Part shown: in pieces, positions 1 through 7,725 of the stretch
Layout: each line of letters opens with the position of its first letter
Numbering within the stretch: the stretch's first letter is position 1
Assembly (NCBI RefSeq): GCF_018437505.1
Contig: NZ_CP072467.1
Location: forward strand, 2,976,001 to 3,040,000
Direction: 5' to 3'
DNA: 64,000 nt
Source of the DNA: Spiractinospora alimapuensis
Lineage (GTDB): Bacteria; Actinomycetota; Actinomycetes; Streptosporangiales; Streptosporangiaceae
Notes under the pieces: model-generated
Seen by the model: the letters and a program-made list of their open reading frames with translations, nothing else
Database searches by the model: none
Told to the model about the DNA's origin: nothing
Program-made: the position numbers and the translations under genes

Positions 1-309
1 CTCCCACTGGACATAGGGCGTGACCGGCTTCTCGACGATGCGCAGCCGACGGATCTCGACACCCCGTTCGCGCAGTGAACTAGCTTCGGCGCGGGCCCCG
101 ACGCGTTCCTGTTCGTTCAGGACGAGCGAGCGCTCCCAGTCGCCGGCGACGAACGCCTCCCAACTCGGGTCGCCGTGCTCCTGGTACGTCTGGCCACGTT
201 CCAGCTTCCACAGCACACCCGTGAGCTGGGCGAATTCGGCGGCGAAGTCCTCGTGGTAGGCGGAACGGTCGAGCCGTTTACCCACCATCTCGGGGATTCG
301 CTCAAGCAT
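1..309 (-). CDS. DUF6879 family protein (3' part, cut by window edge)
   Basis: The frame open from ATG at 309 to the window edge gives 103 residues with no stop. The visible protein contains a DUF6879-like core: WKLERGQTYQEHG near residues 43-55, then SWEAFVAGDWE, a run with RAEASSLRERGVEIRRLRIV, and KPVTPYVQWE at the cut end. DUF6879 proteins are actinobacterial, often sit beside small HTH or DUF397 genes, and have no proven biochemical role. The ATG overlaps the stop of the gene upstream by 8 bases (ATGCTTGA), so the two are translationally coupled. The C-terminus lies outside the window. The family call rests on recalled motif similarity. Confidence 0.75.
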   Translation of the reverse strand, partial: MLERIPEMVGKRLDRSAYHEDFAAEFAQLTGVLWKLERGQTYQEHGDPSWEAFVAGDWERSLVLNEQERVGARAEASSLRERGVEIRRLRIVEKPVTPYVQWE

Positions 310-537
310 CGCGAATGTCCGGCTTGGCCGCGCTCAGCATGTTGCCCGGAATGACGACAAGCCGTTCATCCTCGCCGATCCGTGCGTCATCTGGCAGGCG
401 CTCCCGGAGATCGTTGGTGAGATCGCGCCCGATGACGGCGATGTCCCCAGTTCGGCCGCAGTCTTTCCCAACCATCGGACAAGCCGGGCATTGGCGTCCG
501 CTTCCCAGGCACACACCACGGGAGCCTCCACGTCCAC
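302..537 (-). pseudogene. Frame-broken small protein upstream of DUF6879
   Basis: Two good coding stretches lie in different frames. From GTG at 537 the first reads VDVEAPVVCAWEAD and continues ARLVRWLGKTAAELG. The second reads GDIAVIGRDLT, RERLPDDARIGEDERLVV and PDIRDA, ending at the TGA at 304-302 that overlaps the next start. They join smoothly if one base is added at the C run at 445-448. A third frame upstream (about 584-540, reading TDGETLVCSVS) also looks protein-like, so there may be a second lesion and the true start may lie further up. I do not recognise the family. It could be a real pseudogene, a sequencing error or programmed slippage; the joined product would be about 80-95 residues. 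Confidence 0.4.
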
Positions 538-605
538 TCACTGACGGAACACACCAGCGTTTCACCATCCGTCTGGAGCGACAAGCGAACGGCCGATAGC
601 CCTTT

Positions 606-986
606 GTGTCTCTTCGGTTAGCGAGACAGCAGGCACGGGAGCGAGAGTCAGGACGGGTCTACAGCGCATCGCCTTGGCGGCGAGCCGCCGCTTTCCTCCT
701 CCGGATGGCGCTAGAGGAAGGGCTGCGTCGCTACTGGAACCGGGTTTGTCCGGACCTCAACCGATGTGCACCGCACGTTCGCTCCCTCTGCCTGGAGTTC
801 TACGGCGGAGCGGGACTCGCCGGACGGTGGTCCTCATGCTGGATTTCCTTGAGCCGTGCCTGCCATTATCACGGCTACGCCCTCACTCCCAGCGCGGTCG
901 AGATGCATAACCGTCACGACGAAGTCGCCGAGATCCTTCGCGAGTTCTCCCGCGCGGTTGGGGTGGCCCCGTCAGCCACGAAGTAG
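606..986 (+). CDS. Hypothetical protein, 126 aa
   Basis: GTG start at 606, stop at 986. The product is basic at the N-terminus and then mixed, with an aromatic- and Cys-rich middle (CPDLNRCAPH, SLCLEFYGGAG, WSSCWISLSRACHYHGYAL) and a helical C-terminus (DEVAEILREFSRAV). There is no signal peptide or membrane segment. Five Cys residues and several His might bind a metal, but their spacing matches no zinc ribbon I know. I do not recognise the family. The composition is unlike a random shadow frame, and the region has no competing frame of equal quality. It is monocistronic, 282 bases before the next gene. Confidence 0.5.
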   Translation: MSLRLARQQARERESGRVYSASPWRRAAAFLLRMALEEGLRRYWNRVCPDLNRCAPHVRSLCLEFYGGAGLAGRWSSCWISLSRACHYHGYALTPSAVEMHNRHDEVAEILREFSRAVGVAPSATK

Positions 987-1268
987 AGGTAGCCACGACA
1001 GCGCTGGCCACCGCTGGGCGGATGCGGGAGTAGCGGCCACCCGCACGAGGGAGCAGGCGTCGACGGACATGTCGGCGCCCCTTCTATCGACTAGCGTCTC
1101 TCGCTGTCCAGTGTCGGCCTCGGTAGGGGCCTTCCTCGGGGGTGGCCCACGCGGACAATGGGAGGCCGACGGTTGTTCCCGCGGTCCGGTCAGCCCGACC
1201 CACTCGTGAGCTGACTCGCCGTGGAACTCAATCGCCTTGCTCCCCGTCCACGAGAGGCCCGTGCCGAC

Positions 1269-1949
1269 ATGCGATCCGAGAAGCCAATCGTCATCGAGTT
1301 GCGCGGCGTCACTGCCCCCCTTACCCACTTCGTGAGCGTCGGGCTCCTCCTGTACGTCCTGCTCGCGGCTACGGGAGCCTCGGCGGTGTTCTTCTTGGAG
1401 AAGCTCGGGGTGATCATGGACGACGTCGGCGCCGGTTGGACGGATCTCCGCACGTGGGGCCTGGGGCTGGCCACTGTCGTCCTCATTCCATTCTCCGTCG
1501 CCATGGTGCGCCTGGCGGTGGTGCGAGCTCCCCGGCAGTTGGCGCGTCGTGAGTGCGTGATCTCCAGCGAGGGGATCGAACTGATCCGACACCGCAAGCG
1601 GTGGTCCCCCGAGATGCGCCTCAATCTGCCGTGGAGCGACATACATGCGATCACCACGAACATCGAGTTCCTGAGTCGCCGGCACGCCCGCCGAACGCAC
1701 CGGCATCGAACGATGCTCATCGCCCTGCGCAAGGAGATACCGAGGAACGGAGAGTTCCAGGTCATCCCCAAGGGTGGGCCCATCCCCCGAGCCCACAGGT
1801 CCCACTGCCGGGTTTTGGTCAGGGGCATCAACCTCGGCCTTCGGGGTGCGAAGAACCGGGACATGCTGGCGATAGCCGAGGCCATCGAACGCATACGTCC
1901 GGGGCTGTTCCAGCGCGGCGTCAACAAGAGGGAGTGGTTCCCCCAATAG
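1269..1949 (+). CDS. Two-TM membrane protein with cytoplasmic PH-like tail
   Basis: ATG at 1269 is preferred over the in-frame GTG at 1221 because GAGAGG lies about 10 bases upstream. The product is 226 aa. Two hydrophobic segments are clear: VSVGLLLYVLLAATGASAVFF (about residues 22-42) and LGLATVVLIPFSVAMVRLAV (about 64-83). The rest is soluble and basic (RRHARRTHRHR), with alternating beta-like stretches (CVISSEGIELIRH, LPWSDIHAITTN). This layout resembles actinobacterial YcxB/PH-type membrane proteins, but that is only a resemblance and no function can be given. It is followed by a strong terminator hairpin shared with the convergent peptidase gene. Confidence 0.65.
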   Translation: MRSEKPIVIELRGVTAPLTHFVSVGLLLYVLLAATGASAVFFLEKLGVIMDDVGAGWTDLRTWGLGLATVVLIPFSVAMVRLAVVRAPRQLARRECVISSEGIELIRHRKRWSPEMRLNLPWSDIHAITTNIEFLSRRHARRTHRHRTMLIALRKEIPRNGEFQVIPKGGPIPRAHRSHCRVLVRGINLGLRGAKNRDMLAIAEAIERIRPGLFQRGVNKREWFPQ

Positions 1950-2008
1950 CCCCCCTCACGGCGAGGTTCTTCTATCTCGCTCCGGTGCTGAGTGGGTGGT
2001 GTCCGCCG

Positions 2009-2040
2009 GGGGGTGCCGACCTGTTCGCGTCGGCACCCCC
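2009..2040. terminator. Bidirectional hairpin terminator
   Basis: A perfect 12-bp stem (GGGGGTGCCGAC at 2009-2020 and its complement at 2029-2040) closes an 8-base loop. It lies between two convergent genes, so it can serve both. No U-tract follows, which is common in GC-rich actinomycetes. Confidence 0.8.
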
Positions 2041-2056
2041 GTGTCACAAGGTGACG

Positions 2057-3886
2057 CTACTGCTTCGCCGCCTGGTTCGACTTCAGGAACGGGCGCACGA
2101 TCAGGCCGATGGCCACACCGACGAGACCGGTGAGGGTCATCGGGATCCAGGGGAGCGCCTGGCCGTCCGCTGACGCGGCGCGGAAGTCGGGGACGGCGTC
2201 GGGGTCGCCGGTCTGGCCCTGACGGTCCAGGGCGCTGCCGTCTTCCCAGCCGCCACCGAGGTCACAGTTCACGCGATCGCGGGAGGAAACGGCGCCCTCC
2301 GGTAGGGTCATGGACTGGCTGGAGGCGCTGGAGGTGGTGCCTTCCGGGACCTCGACGTCGGGCTCGGGGATCCCGCCCTCTTCGTCGCGCAGACGGGTGT
2401 CGAGGTCGTCGACCAGGTAGTCGCCGAGGTCCAGCCCGTCCATCGCCCACTCGGTGCTGAAGTCGGTGAGCAGGGCGCGGGCGGCCTCCTCGTCGCCGTC
2501 CTCGAAGGCGGCGAGGGCCTCCGCCTCGACGTCCTCCAGGTCCTCGGCGATCTGGGCCTCGAAACCCTCCCACACGTCGGTGACCTCACCCAGGAAGAGC
2601 TCCGGGCGGGCACAGGTGTAGTACATCAACCGCTTGTAGGTCTGCGTCGCGTAGCGCGTCGCCTCCTGCGGAGCGAACTCCGGGTTGAGGTAGCTGGACG
2701 GGGACTCCGAGGTGAGGTACCGGTGCTGGCGGTACTCCATCGGCACCTCGTCGGCCCCGATGTGGAACGGGATGTAGGGCGCGGTCACCGCGGAGGTGAC
2801 GGCAAGCCACAGGGTGGCGAGCTCCTCGTGCTCGAGGTCGTCGCGCAGGTGAGCGACCTGTCCATAGCCGGCACGGTCGTCGGCCCACCGGGGGTCGCGC
2901 ACCAGCCGGAGCATGTCCTCCAGGCTCAGTGGCGCCATCTCGCGCAGCTCGTCCTCCAGGCCAGGCGGGTAGCGGTACGGCGCCGGGTCCTCGGGGTCGT
3001 GTTCCACGGTGTCGGTGGGGAACGACGCGCCGTAGGCCTCCTGCAGGTTGAACGGCTCGTCACCGTCCGGGTCCCACCACTCCTGCTCGACCGCGAAGTC
3101 GACGATGTTCTCCGAGCCCATGAAGTCGGGGTCGTCGGCGAAGTCCTCGGGGAACTCCTGGATGTAGCCGGGGTAGGAGACGCGCACGTCGTCCGGGCCG
3201 AGCCGCTCGGCGGCCCAGAGGCCCTCGCCGCCCGGGAACTCCACGAGGACCCAGCCCTCGTTCTCGTCGGCGAAGAGGTGGGAGTTCCCGCCGTAGGTCG
3301 TGTAGCCGTGCTCGTCGATGAGGCCACCGACGATCTCGGCGGCCTCCTGCGCGGTGCTCGCGCGCTCCATCGCGATCCGCGACAGGTCGCTGTACTGCGG
3401 CCCCTCCTGCGGGGTCGGCGTCATGTCGACGAGTTCCTCGCGGGAGTCCATCCACACGTCACGCCCGGCCACCTGGTGTTCGTTGAGTCCCCCGTTGGTG
3501 AGGGGTGCGGGGAAGCCCGCGAACTCCGAGTAGAAGGAGGTGATGTACTTGTTCGTGCGTTCGGCCTGCGGGATCTCGGTGAGCTCACCGGGGATGTCGG
3601 CCTCGTCCGTGGCACCCACCTCGATGGTGGTGCCCTCCTCGTGCTCCTGGGAGGGCACGATCTCCATCCAGTGGCTGGACGGTTCGTGACCGAACCCTCC
3701 GAGCAACACCGAGCCGTCGTCGGTCAGGTTCTTCCCGACGTAGAACGCGATGCTCTTGTCTCTCGGGTCGGGGGGAGTAATCGGGACGTCGTTGGCCGTC
3801 TCGGTGTCCGCCACCGCGGGCGCGGCCCCCACACTGAGGGCGAGTGCCAGGGCGGAGACGACTCCGGTTCTTCCGGCGGTTCTCAC
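2057..3886 (-). CDS. Secreted, membrane-anchored peptidase C69 (dipeptidase) homologue
   Basis: 609 aa from GTG at 3886, chosen because AGGAG sits 6 bases upstream and the product then begins with a clean signal peptide (MRTAGRTGVV...APAVA, cleavage after about residue 26). The mature part has the C69 N-terminal motif: S45-IAFYVGK-NLTDDGS, then EPSSHWMEIVP, GGNSHLFAD and GWVLVEFPGGEG. C69 enzymes are N-terminal-nucleophile hydrolases that cleave dipeptides using Cys at the position occupied here by Ser45. A long acidic region (about 450-560) and a C-terminal helix (PWIPMTLTGLVGVAIGLIV) followed by basic residues suggest tethering to the outer face of the membrane. It is monocistronic with its own promoter. 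Activity is uncertain because of the Cys-to-Ser change. Confidence 0.8.
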   Translation of the reverse strand: MRTAGRTGVVSALALALSVGAAPAVADTETANDVPITPPDPRDKSIAFYVGKNLTDDGSVLLGGFGHEPSSHWMEIVPSQEHEEGTTIEVGATDEADIPGELTEIPQAERTNKYITSFYSEFAGFPAPLTNGGLNEHQVAGRDVWMDSREELVDMTPTPQEGPQYSDLSRIAMERASTAQEAAEIVGGLIDEHGYTTYGGNSHLFADENEGWVLVEFPGGEGLWAAERLGPDDVRVSYPGYIQEFPEDFADDPDFMGSENIVDFAVEQEWWDPDGDEPFNLQEAYGASFPTDTVEHDPEDPAPYRYPPGLEDELREMAPLSLEDMLRLVRDPRWADDRAGYGQVAHLRDDLEHEELATLWLAVTSAVTAPYIPFHIGADEVPMEYRQHRYLTSESPSSYLNPEFAPQEATRYATQTYKRLMYYTCARPELFLGEVTDVWEGFEAQIAEDLEDVEAEALAAFEDGDEEAARALLTDFSTEWAMDGLDLGDYLVDDLDTRLRDEEGGIPEPDVEVPEGTTSSASSQSMTLPEGAVSSRDRVNCDLGGGWEDGSALDRQGQTGDPDAVPDFRAASADGQALPWIPMTLTGLVGVAIGLIVRPFLKSNQAAKQ

Positions 3887-3926
3887 GAATTCTCCTGTTC
3901 GGTTCCTGAGGACAGGTAACCGCAAG

Positions 3927-3954
3927 ATCATAAAAGCAGGACAGACGTAGTAAA
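3927..3954 (-). promoter_or_regulatory. Sigma-70-like promoter for the C69 gene
   Basis: Read on the minus strand, TTTACT (3954-3949) and TATGAT (3932-3927) are separated by 16 bases, in a locally AT-rich patch 40 bases upstream of the GTG start at 3886. The -10 is a near-perfect consensus for a housekeeping sigma factor. The 170 bases beyond it, to 4126, show nothing recognisable. Confidence 0.55.
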
Positions 3955-4126
3955 TCTGACATAAACCGCGAATCGCCCACCTGGTAGGGCGAAACGTGCC
4001 GCCATGAGGATCCCCTCGATGGTCTCGAGGACGTCACGAAGAGGCCGAGCCAGCGAGGCCCGGCGGCTCCTCCGGAACGCGGGCTCCGATTAGGCGGGGT
4101 CGCCGACCGTGGACGAACCGGGAGCC

Positions 4127-4759
4127 TTACGTCGAGGGGTTCGCCGTCTCCATGATCCACGCGTGCACGCGGTCGACCGTGTGGATCGCTGGTTCGTTCG
4201 TGGTGTCCACGAGTGACACGGCCGGGGTGAGTTCCGCGGCGTTGGCGCGGAGCCAGGTGTCGAACTCGAGGGTTTCGGCGATGCGGCCCTCGGTCCACTG
4301 ACGCCAGGCGGGGCGCCTACGCAGCCGTTCCGCGAGGCGCTCGGGGGCACAGGTCAGGGCCAGGTAGCGCACGTCGGCGAAGAGGCCGCGCTCTGGGAGG
4401 TGTTCGAGTTCCGGGGGGACCACCGTTCCGCACAGTACGACCGGACGCCCGTTCTGGTGGATCATCGCGGCGAGCCGTAGCCACGTCGCGCGGAAGGAGC
4501 CGACTCCGGCGGCGGAGTCGTGGAAGGCCTCGCCCCACAGCACGTCCTGTTCCAGGACGACGTGCGTGTCCCGCAGCCGTTCCGTGAGGAGTCGGGTCAC
4601 CGTCGACTTGCCCGCGCCGCTCGGCCCGGTCAGACACCACAGGGGCAACCGCAGAAACGACTGCCGGTGCCCGCAGTTCCCACACGGCAGCACACCGTCG
4701 GATGTGGCGCGCTCCGGGTCGGTGTGCCCGCCGCAGCGGGCACAGATCAACGGGTCCAC
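4127..4759 (-). CDS. Zinc-ribbon / P-loop kinase-like protein
   Basis: 210 aa from GTG at 4759. Two CxxC knuckles (C6-C9 and C26-C29: LICARCGG, LPCGNCGH) form a short zinc ribbon, directly followed by a Walker A loop (GPSGAGKST, residues 45-53). Later segments fit a small nucleoside/gluconate-kinase-type P-loop fold: VVLEQDVLWG, RPVVLCGTV and ALTCAPERLAERLRRRPAWR (lid-like, Arg-rich). The ribbon placed right before the P-loop is an uncommon fusion. The substrate is unknown. It starts 7 bases after the stop of the zf-TFIIB gene, so both are probably one transcript. A frame open upstream to 5011 runs through that neighbour and is not used. Confidence 0.7.
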   Translation of the reverse strand: MDPLICARCGGHTDPERATSDGVLPCGNCGHRQSFLRLPLWCLTGPSGAGKSTVTRLLTERLRDTHVVLEQDVLWGEAFHDSAAGVGSFRATWLRLAAMIHQNGRPVVLCGTVVPPELEHLPERGLFADVRYLALTCAPERLAERLRRRPAWRQWTEGRIAETLEFDTWLRANAAELTPAVSLVDTTNEPAIHTVDRVHAWIMETANPST

Positions 4760-4766
4760 GGACTTC

Positions 4767-5090
4767 CTAGTCGAACAGGGACTCCAGGAATCCGCGTCGG
4801 CGACGCCGGTGTCCGTAGGGAGGTGGGGAGTCCGGGTAGTGGCCGTAGGGACGAGGAGAGTCGGGATAGGCGTAGACGCGCGTCGTACCGGCCGCGCGCG
4901 GTGGTGGTCCGGGTGGTGGCGGTGCGTGCGGGTCCGGCGGTGGGGCACCGTAGTGACGTTGTTCCGCGGAGACCAACTGTTCGAGTTCTCCACGGTCCAG
5001 GAACACACCACCGCAGCTCTGGCAACGATCGATGTGGACGCCTTGGCGGTCGAAGGTCTGCATCAGCCCTTGGCACTTGGGACAGGTCAC
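4767..5090 (-). CDS. zf-TFIIB (PF13453) zinc-ribbon protein
   Basis: 107 aa from GTG at 5090. The N-terminus is a TFIIB-type ribbon: TCPKCQG (C3, C6) and DRCQSCGGVFLDRGELEQL (C23, C26), with the family's usual CGGVWLDRGEL-like signature. A Pro/Gly/Tyr-rich linker with repeats of PYGHYPDSP follows, then a basic tail ending RRRRRGFLESLFD. Members of this family are uncharacterised metal-binding proteins. A start further upstream is open, but the ribbon normally begins the protein. No Shine-Dalgarno is visible, so translation may be leaderless. It leads a two-gene unit with the zinc-ribbon P-loop protein and is divergent from the amidohydrolase. Confidence 0.75.
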   Translation of the reverse strand: MTCPKCQGLMQTFDRQGVHIDRCQSCGGVFLDRGELEQLVSAEQRHYGAPPPDPHAPPPPGPPPRAAGTTRVYAYPDSPRPYGHYPDSPPPYGHRRRRRGFLESLFD

Positions 5091-5170
5091 AGTGTCAGAG
5101 TACTGACGCAGCGTCAGGGCGCCGTAAAGTTCGGGAACTCCGCTGGAAATCGGACAGCGGCGGTGGTTCC

Positions 5171-6094
5171 ATGGGCGCCGTGGAGGAACGCGACGCGCGG
5201 GCCGAGGCCGACATCGCACCCGTACGAGCATTCTGGCGGGACCTGGGTGTCCCTGGCCTGGTCGACGTGCACACCCACTTCATGCCCGACCGGATGCTCC
5301 GCAAGGTCTGGGCGTTCTTCGACCAGGTCACCGGGCCGGACGGCACGGGGTGGCCCATCATGTACCGGTCGGACGAGGACGACCGCCTCGCGAGGCTGCG
5401 GGACTACGGCCTACGGACCTTCTCCGCATTGAGCTACCCCCACAAACCCGGCATGGCGTCCTGGCTCAACACCTACGCGACGGACTTCGCGGCGCGGGTC
5501 CCGGAGTCGCTGCACAGTGCCACGTTCTATCCCGAACCCGATGCCGCCGACTACGTGAAGGCCGTGATCGGCGAGGGGGCGCGGGTGTTCAAGGCGCACG
5601 TCCAGGTCGGAGCCTACGATCCCCGGGACCCACTGCTGGAGGGGGTGTGGCGGGCGATCGCGGACGCGGAGGTGCCGGTGGTGATCCACTGCGGATCGGG
5701 GCCGCACCCGGGCGCCTTCACCGGCCCGGGTCCCGTCCGGGAGATCCTCCGCCGCCATCCGCGGTTGCGGCTGGTCGTGGCGCACATGGGCATGCCGGAG
5801 TACTCGGAGTTCCTGGACCTGGTGGAGGAGTACCCCGGCGCGTACCTCGACACGACGATGGCGTTCACCCCCTTCACCGAGGCCTTCATGCCATTCCCAC
5901 GGCAGGAGTTGGCCCGGCTGCGCGCGCTGGGCGACCGGATCCTGTTCGGTAGCGACTTTCCGAACATCCCCTACCGCTACATCGAGGCGCTGGAGGCCCT
6001 GGCCCGGCTCGACCTCGGCTCCGACTGGCTCCGCGCGGTCTGTCACGACAACGGGGCCGCCCTGTTCGACCTCCCCGACCCACGGAACGCCTAG
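5171..6094 (+). CDS. Amidohydrolase family protein (Amidohydro_2)
   Basis: 307 aa from ATG at 5171. This is a metal-dependent TIM-barrel hydrolase: DVHTHFMP carries the HxH pair (H34, H36), VVIHCGSGPH and LVVAHMGMPEY give later metal ligands, and FGSDFPNIPY supplies the conserved Asp. The length fits PF04909 (about 280-340). Relatives hydrolyse or decarboxylate cyclic and aromatic carboxylates, but the substrate cannot be read from this sequence. It is predicted cytoplasmic and monocistronic; its 5' end is 80 bases from the divergent zinc-ribbon gene and its 3' end faces the DUF998 gene. Confidence 0.8.
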   Translation: MGAVEERDARAEADIAPVRAFWRDLGVPGLVDVHTHFMPDRMLRKVWAFFDQVTGPDGTGWPIMYRSDEDDRLARLRDYGLRTFSALSYPHKPGMASWLNTYATDFAARVPESLHSATFYPEPDAADYVKAVIGEGARVFKAHVQVGAYDPRDPLLEGVWRAIADAEVPVVIHCGSGPHPGAFTGPGPVREILRRHPRLRLVVAHMGMPEYSEFLDLVEEYPGAYLDTTMAFTPFTEAFMPFPRQELARLRALGDRILFGSDFPNIPYRYIEALEALARLDLGSDWLRAVCHDNGAALFDLPDPRNA

Positions 6095-6104
6095 GGCGCC
6101 CGCG

Positions 6105-6833
6105 TCAGGATCGAGGTATCCGCGCCTCTCCCTGGTCCGCCGCTGCGCCTGATCGGTCGGCCGCCCCCTGCCGCTCGGCGACCAGGAGATAGCCAGCGAC
6201 CACACCGATCCAGCCGAGGGACAGGGCGAGGTTCACCCGCTGCCACAGTCCGTGGAACTGCCCGGACTGAGTCGCCATGTCGAACTGCCCGGCGCTCAGC
6301 GCGAAGGTGACCGGGATCAGCACGGCACTGGCGACGCAGTACCAGACGAGGGGTCGTGGGCCCCCGTCCTTCGCGAATCGCCACGCCATGACCACGACCA
6401 ACGCGATGAGCGAGAGGTAGAACGGGATCGGGTTGGCGTCGTGGATCGTGCCGGCGAGGCTCGGTTCGCTGACGCCGGTGCTCCCGGCCGGGTAACCGGG
6501 CTTCGGGTCCGTGACGAAGACGCCGCCCACGATCAGGCAGAGCCCGAAGATCACGCCGAGCACTGGTGCGACGACCCCGGCCCGTCCTCCCGCGAGCGTT
6601 CTCCGCACGCCGGCCGAGAACGCGAGGACGAGCATCCCGGTCACGACGAAGTTGGCGATCTGGACCCAGCCGCGCTCCCCCAACGCCAGTTCGCTGCCGA
6701 ACCGATGCGCCGACGCGTAGTCGGGCCGGAGCGCCCCCTCCACCAGGATGACCACGACGAACAGGGGGGCGAGCAGGCCGCAGGCCAGGAGCCGTCGCGT
6801 TCCCGTCCGAGTCCCTGACGGTGTCCCACGCAC
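6105..6833 (-). CDS. DUF998 family integral membrane protein
   Basis: 242 aa from GTG at 6833, selected because AAGGAG lies 8 bases upstream; an ATG at 6851 is in frame but falls inside an operator. Six hydrophobic segments are seen, including LLACGLLAPLFVVVILVEGA, IANFVVTGMLVLAFSAGV, VVAPVLGVIFGLCLIVGGVF, IPFYLSLIALVVVMAWRF and ALSLGWIGVVAGYLLVAE. The pattern with RPDYASAHRFGSELALGERGW between the first two helices is typical of DUF998. The biochemical role is unknown. It is divergent from a TetR gene with three shared palindromes between, so it is probably that repressor's target. Confidence 0.75.
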   Translation of the reverse strand: MRGTPSGTRTGTRRLLACGLLAPLFVVVILVEGALRPDYASAHRFGSELALGERGWVQIANFVVTGMLVLAFSAGVRRTLAGGRAGVVAPVLGVIFGLCLIVGGVFVTDPKPGYPAGSTGVSEPSLAGTIHDANPIPFYLSLIALVVVMAWRFAKDGGPRPLVWYCVASAVLIPVTFALSAGQFDMATQSGQFHGLWQRVNLALSLGWIGVVAGYLLVAERQGAADRSGAAADQGEARIPRS

Positions 6834-6843
6834 GGAACCACTC

Positions 6844-6895
6844 CTTAGCATCGATAAGCCCTTAGCGTTGCTAAGTGTGCATTAGCATCGCTAAG
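6844..6895. promoter_or_regulatory. Triple palindromic operator between DUF998 and tetR
   Basis: Three 15-base imperfect palindromes follow the consensus CTTAGCATCGCTAAG: 6844-6858 (CTTAGCATCGATAAG), 6861-6875 (CTTAGCGTTGCTAAG) and 6881-6895 (ATTAGCATCGCTAAG). Centres are 17 and 20 bases apart. The position between divergent genes suits a TetR dimer controlling both itself and the membrane protein. Confidence 0.8.
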
Positions 6896-6923
6896 GACGC
6901 AAACGCGCGGGGGAAGCGGGGCC

Positions 6924-7583
6924 ATGGATCGAGCACAGATCGCCCGCGAGGGCCTCGACCTCCTCAGCGAGGTGGGCTTGGACGGACTCACCGTGCGCCG
7001 GCTCGCGACACGCCTGAACGTGAAGTCCCCCGCGCTGTACTGGCACTTCCGCAGCAAGCAGGAACTCCTGGACGAGATGGCACAGGCCCTGCAGGCGAAC
7101 CAGGACCTCGGCCCGCCGCACCCCGACGAGACATGGCGCGCCTGGCTGGCCCGACGCGCGAGGGAGCGACGTCAGGTCCTGCTGTCCCGGCGGGACGGGG
7201 CCCGACTCATGTCCGGAACACGCCCCGGCGACACCGCGCTACGGAGCTTCGAGGAGGAACTCCAGGCCCTGGTGGGGTTCGGATTCACACCGTTGGGAGC
7301 CGTGCGCGCGATTACGTCCCTGGGACACTTCGTCAGTGGATTCGTCCTGGAGGAGCAGGCTGAGCTCGAGCGGCGGCCGGACCCGTCGGGTTCTCACGTC
7401 GACGACCTGCCGCCCGAGGAACGGGAGGGTCTCCTCCAGGCGTTCCCGGTCCTCGCCGCGGCCGTCCACGCCGGGGGGTCGCCCGGCGGAGGGGACGACG
7501 CCTTCGAGGCCGGGCTGACCATGATGCTCGACGGAATCACGGTCCGCCTCTCGCCCGACGCGGATCCGCCCACACCCCGATAG
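6924..7583 (+). CDS. TetR family regulator (TetR_C_1 type)
   Basis: 219 aa from ATG at 6924. The N-terminal HTH reads IAREGLDLLSEVGLDGLTVRRLA then LNVKSPALYWHFRSKQELLDEM (about residues 4-52). The C-terminal part (LMSGTRPGDTALRSFEEELQ, ITSLGHFVSGFVLEEQ) resembles the ligand domain of tetracycline-repressor-like proteins. It should act as a homodimer that leaves DNA on binding a small ligand. Three palindromes lie directly upstream, so it is probably autoregulated and controls the divergent DUF998 gene. The ligand is unknown. Confidence 0.85.
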   Translation: MDRAQIAREGLDLLSEVGLDGLTVRRLATRLNVKSPALYWHFRSKQELLDEMAQALQANQDLGPPHPDETWRAWLARRARERRQVLLSRRDGARLMSGTRPGDTALRSFEEELQALVGFGFTPLGAVRAITSLGHFVSGFVLEEQAELERRPDPSGSHVDDLPPEEREGLLQAFPVLAAAVHAGGSPGGGDDAFEAGLTMMLDGITVRLSPDADPPTPR

Positions 7584-7693
7584 CGCGCCACTCCGCGACC
7601 GCGACGCCCGACCAAGGCCACACGAATCCACATCAGCCCATCAGGCCAGCCCGAACACCCCTTGTTCCACCCCCAACTCCGCGTTAAGCTCAC

Positions 7694-7714
7694 GTGAAAC
7701 CACAGCGAAACGCA
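7694..7714 (+). promoter_or_regulatory. Direct repeats ahead of the fructose operon
   Basis: GTGAAACCACA (7694-7704) and GCGAAACGCA (7705-7714) are near-identical units in tandem, one helical turn apart, 12 bases before the start of the DeoR-type regulator. DeoR-family proteins often bind such direct repeats. Autoregulation is inferred. Confidence 0.4.
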
Positions 7715-7725
7715 GGAGAATCCAC

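Noticed and set aside
2723-3919. A 398-residue plus-strand frame
   Set aside because: Antisense to the C69 peptidase, no RBS and no domain; the minus-strand gene has clear motifs and a signal peptide.
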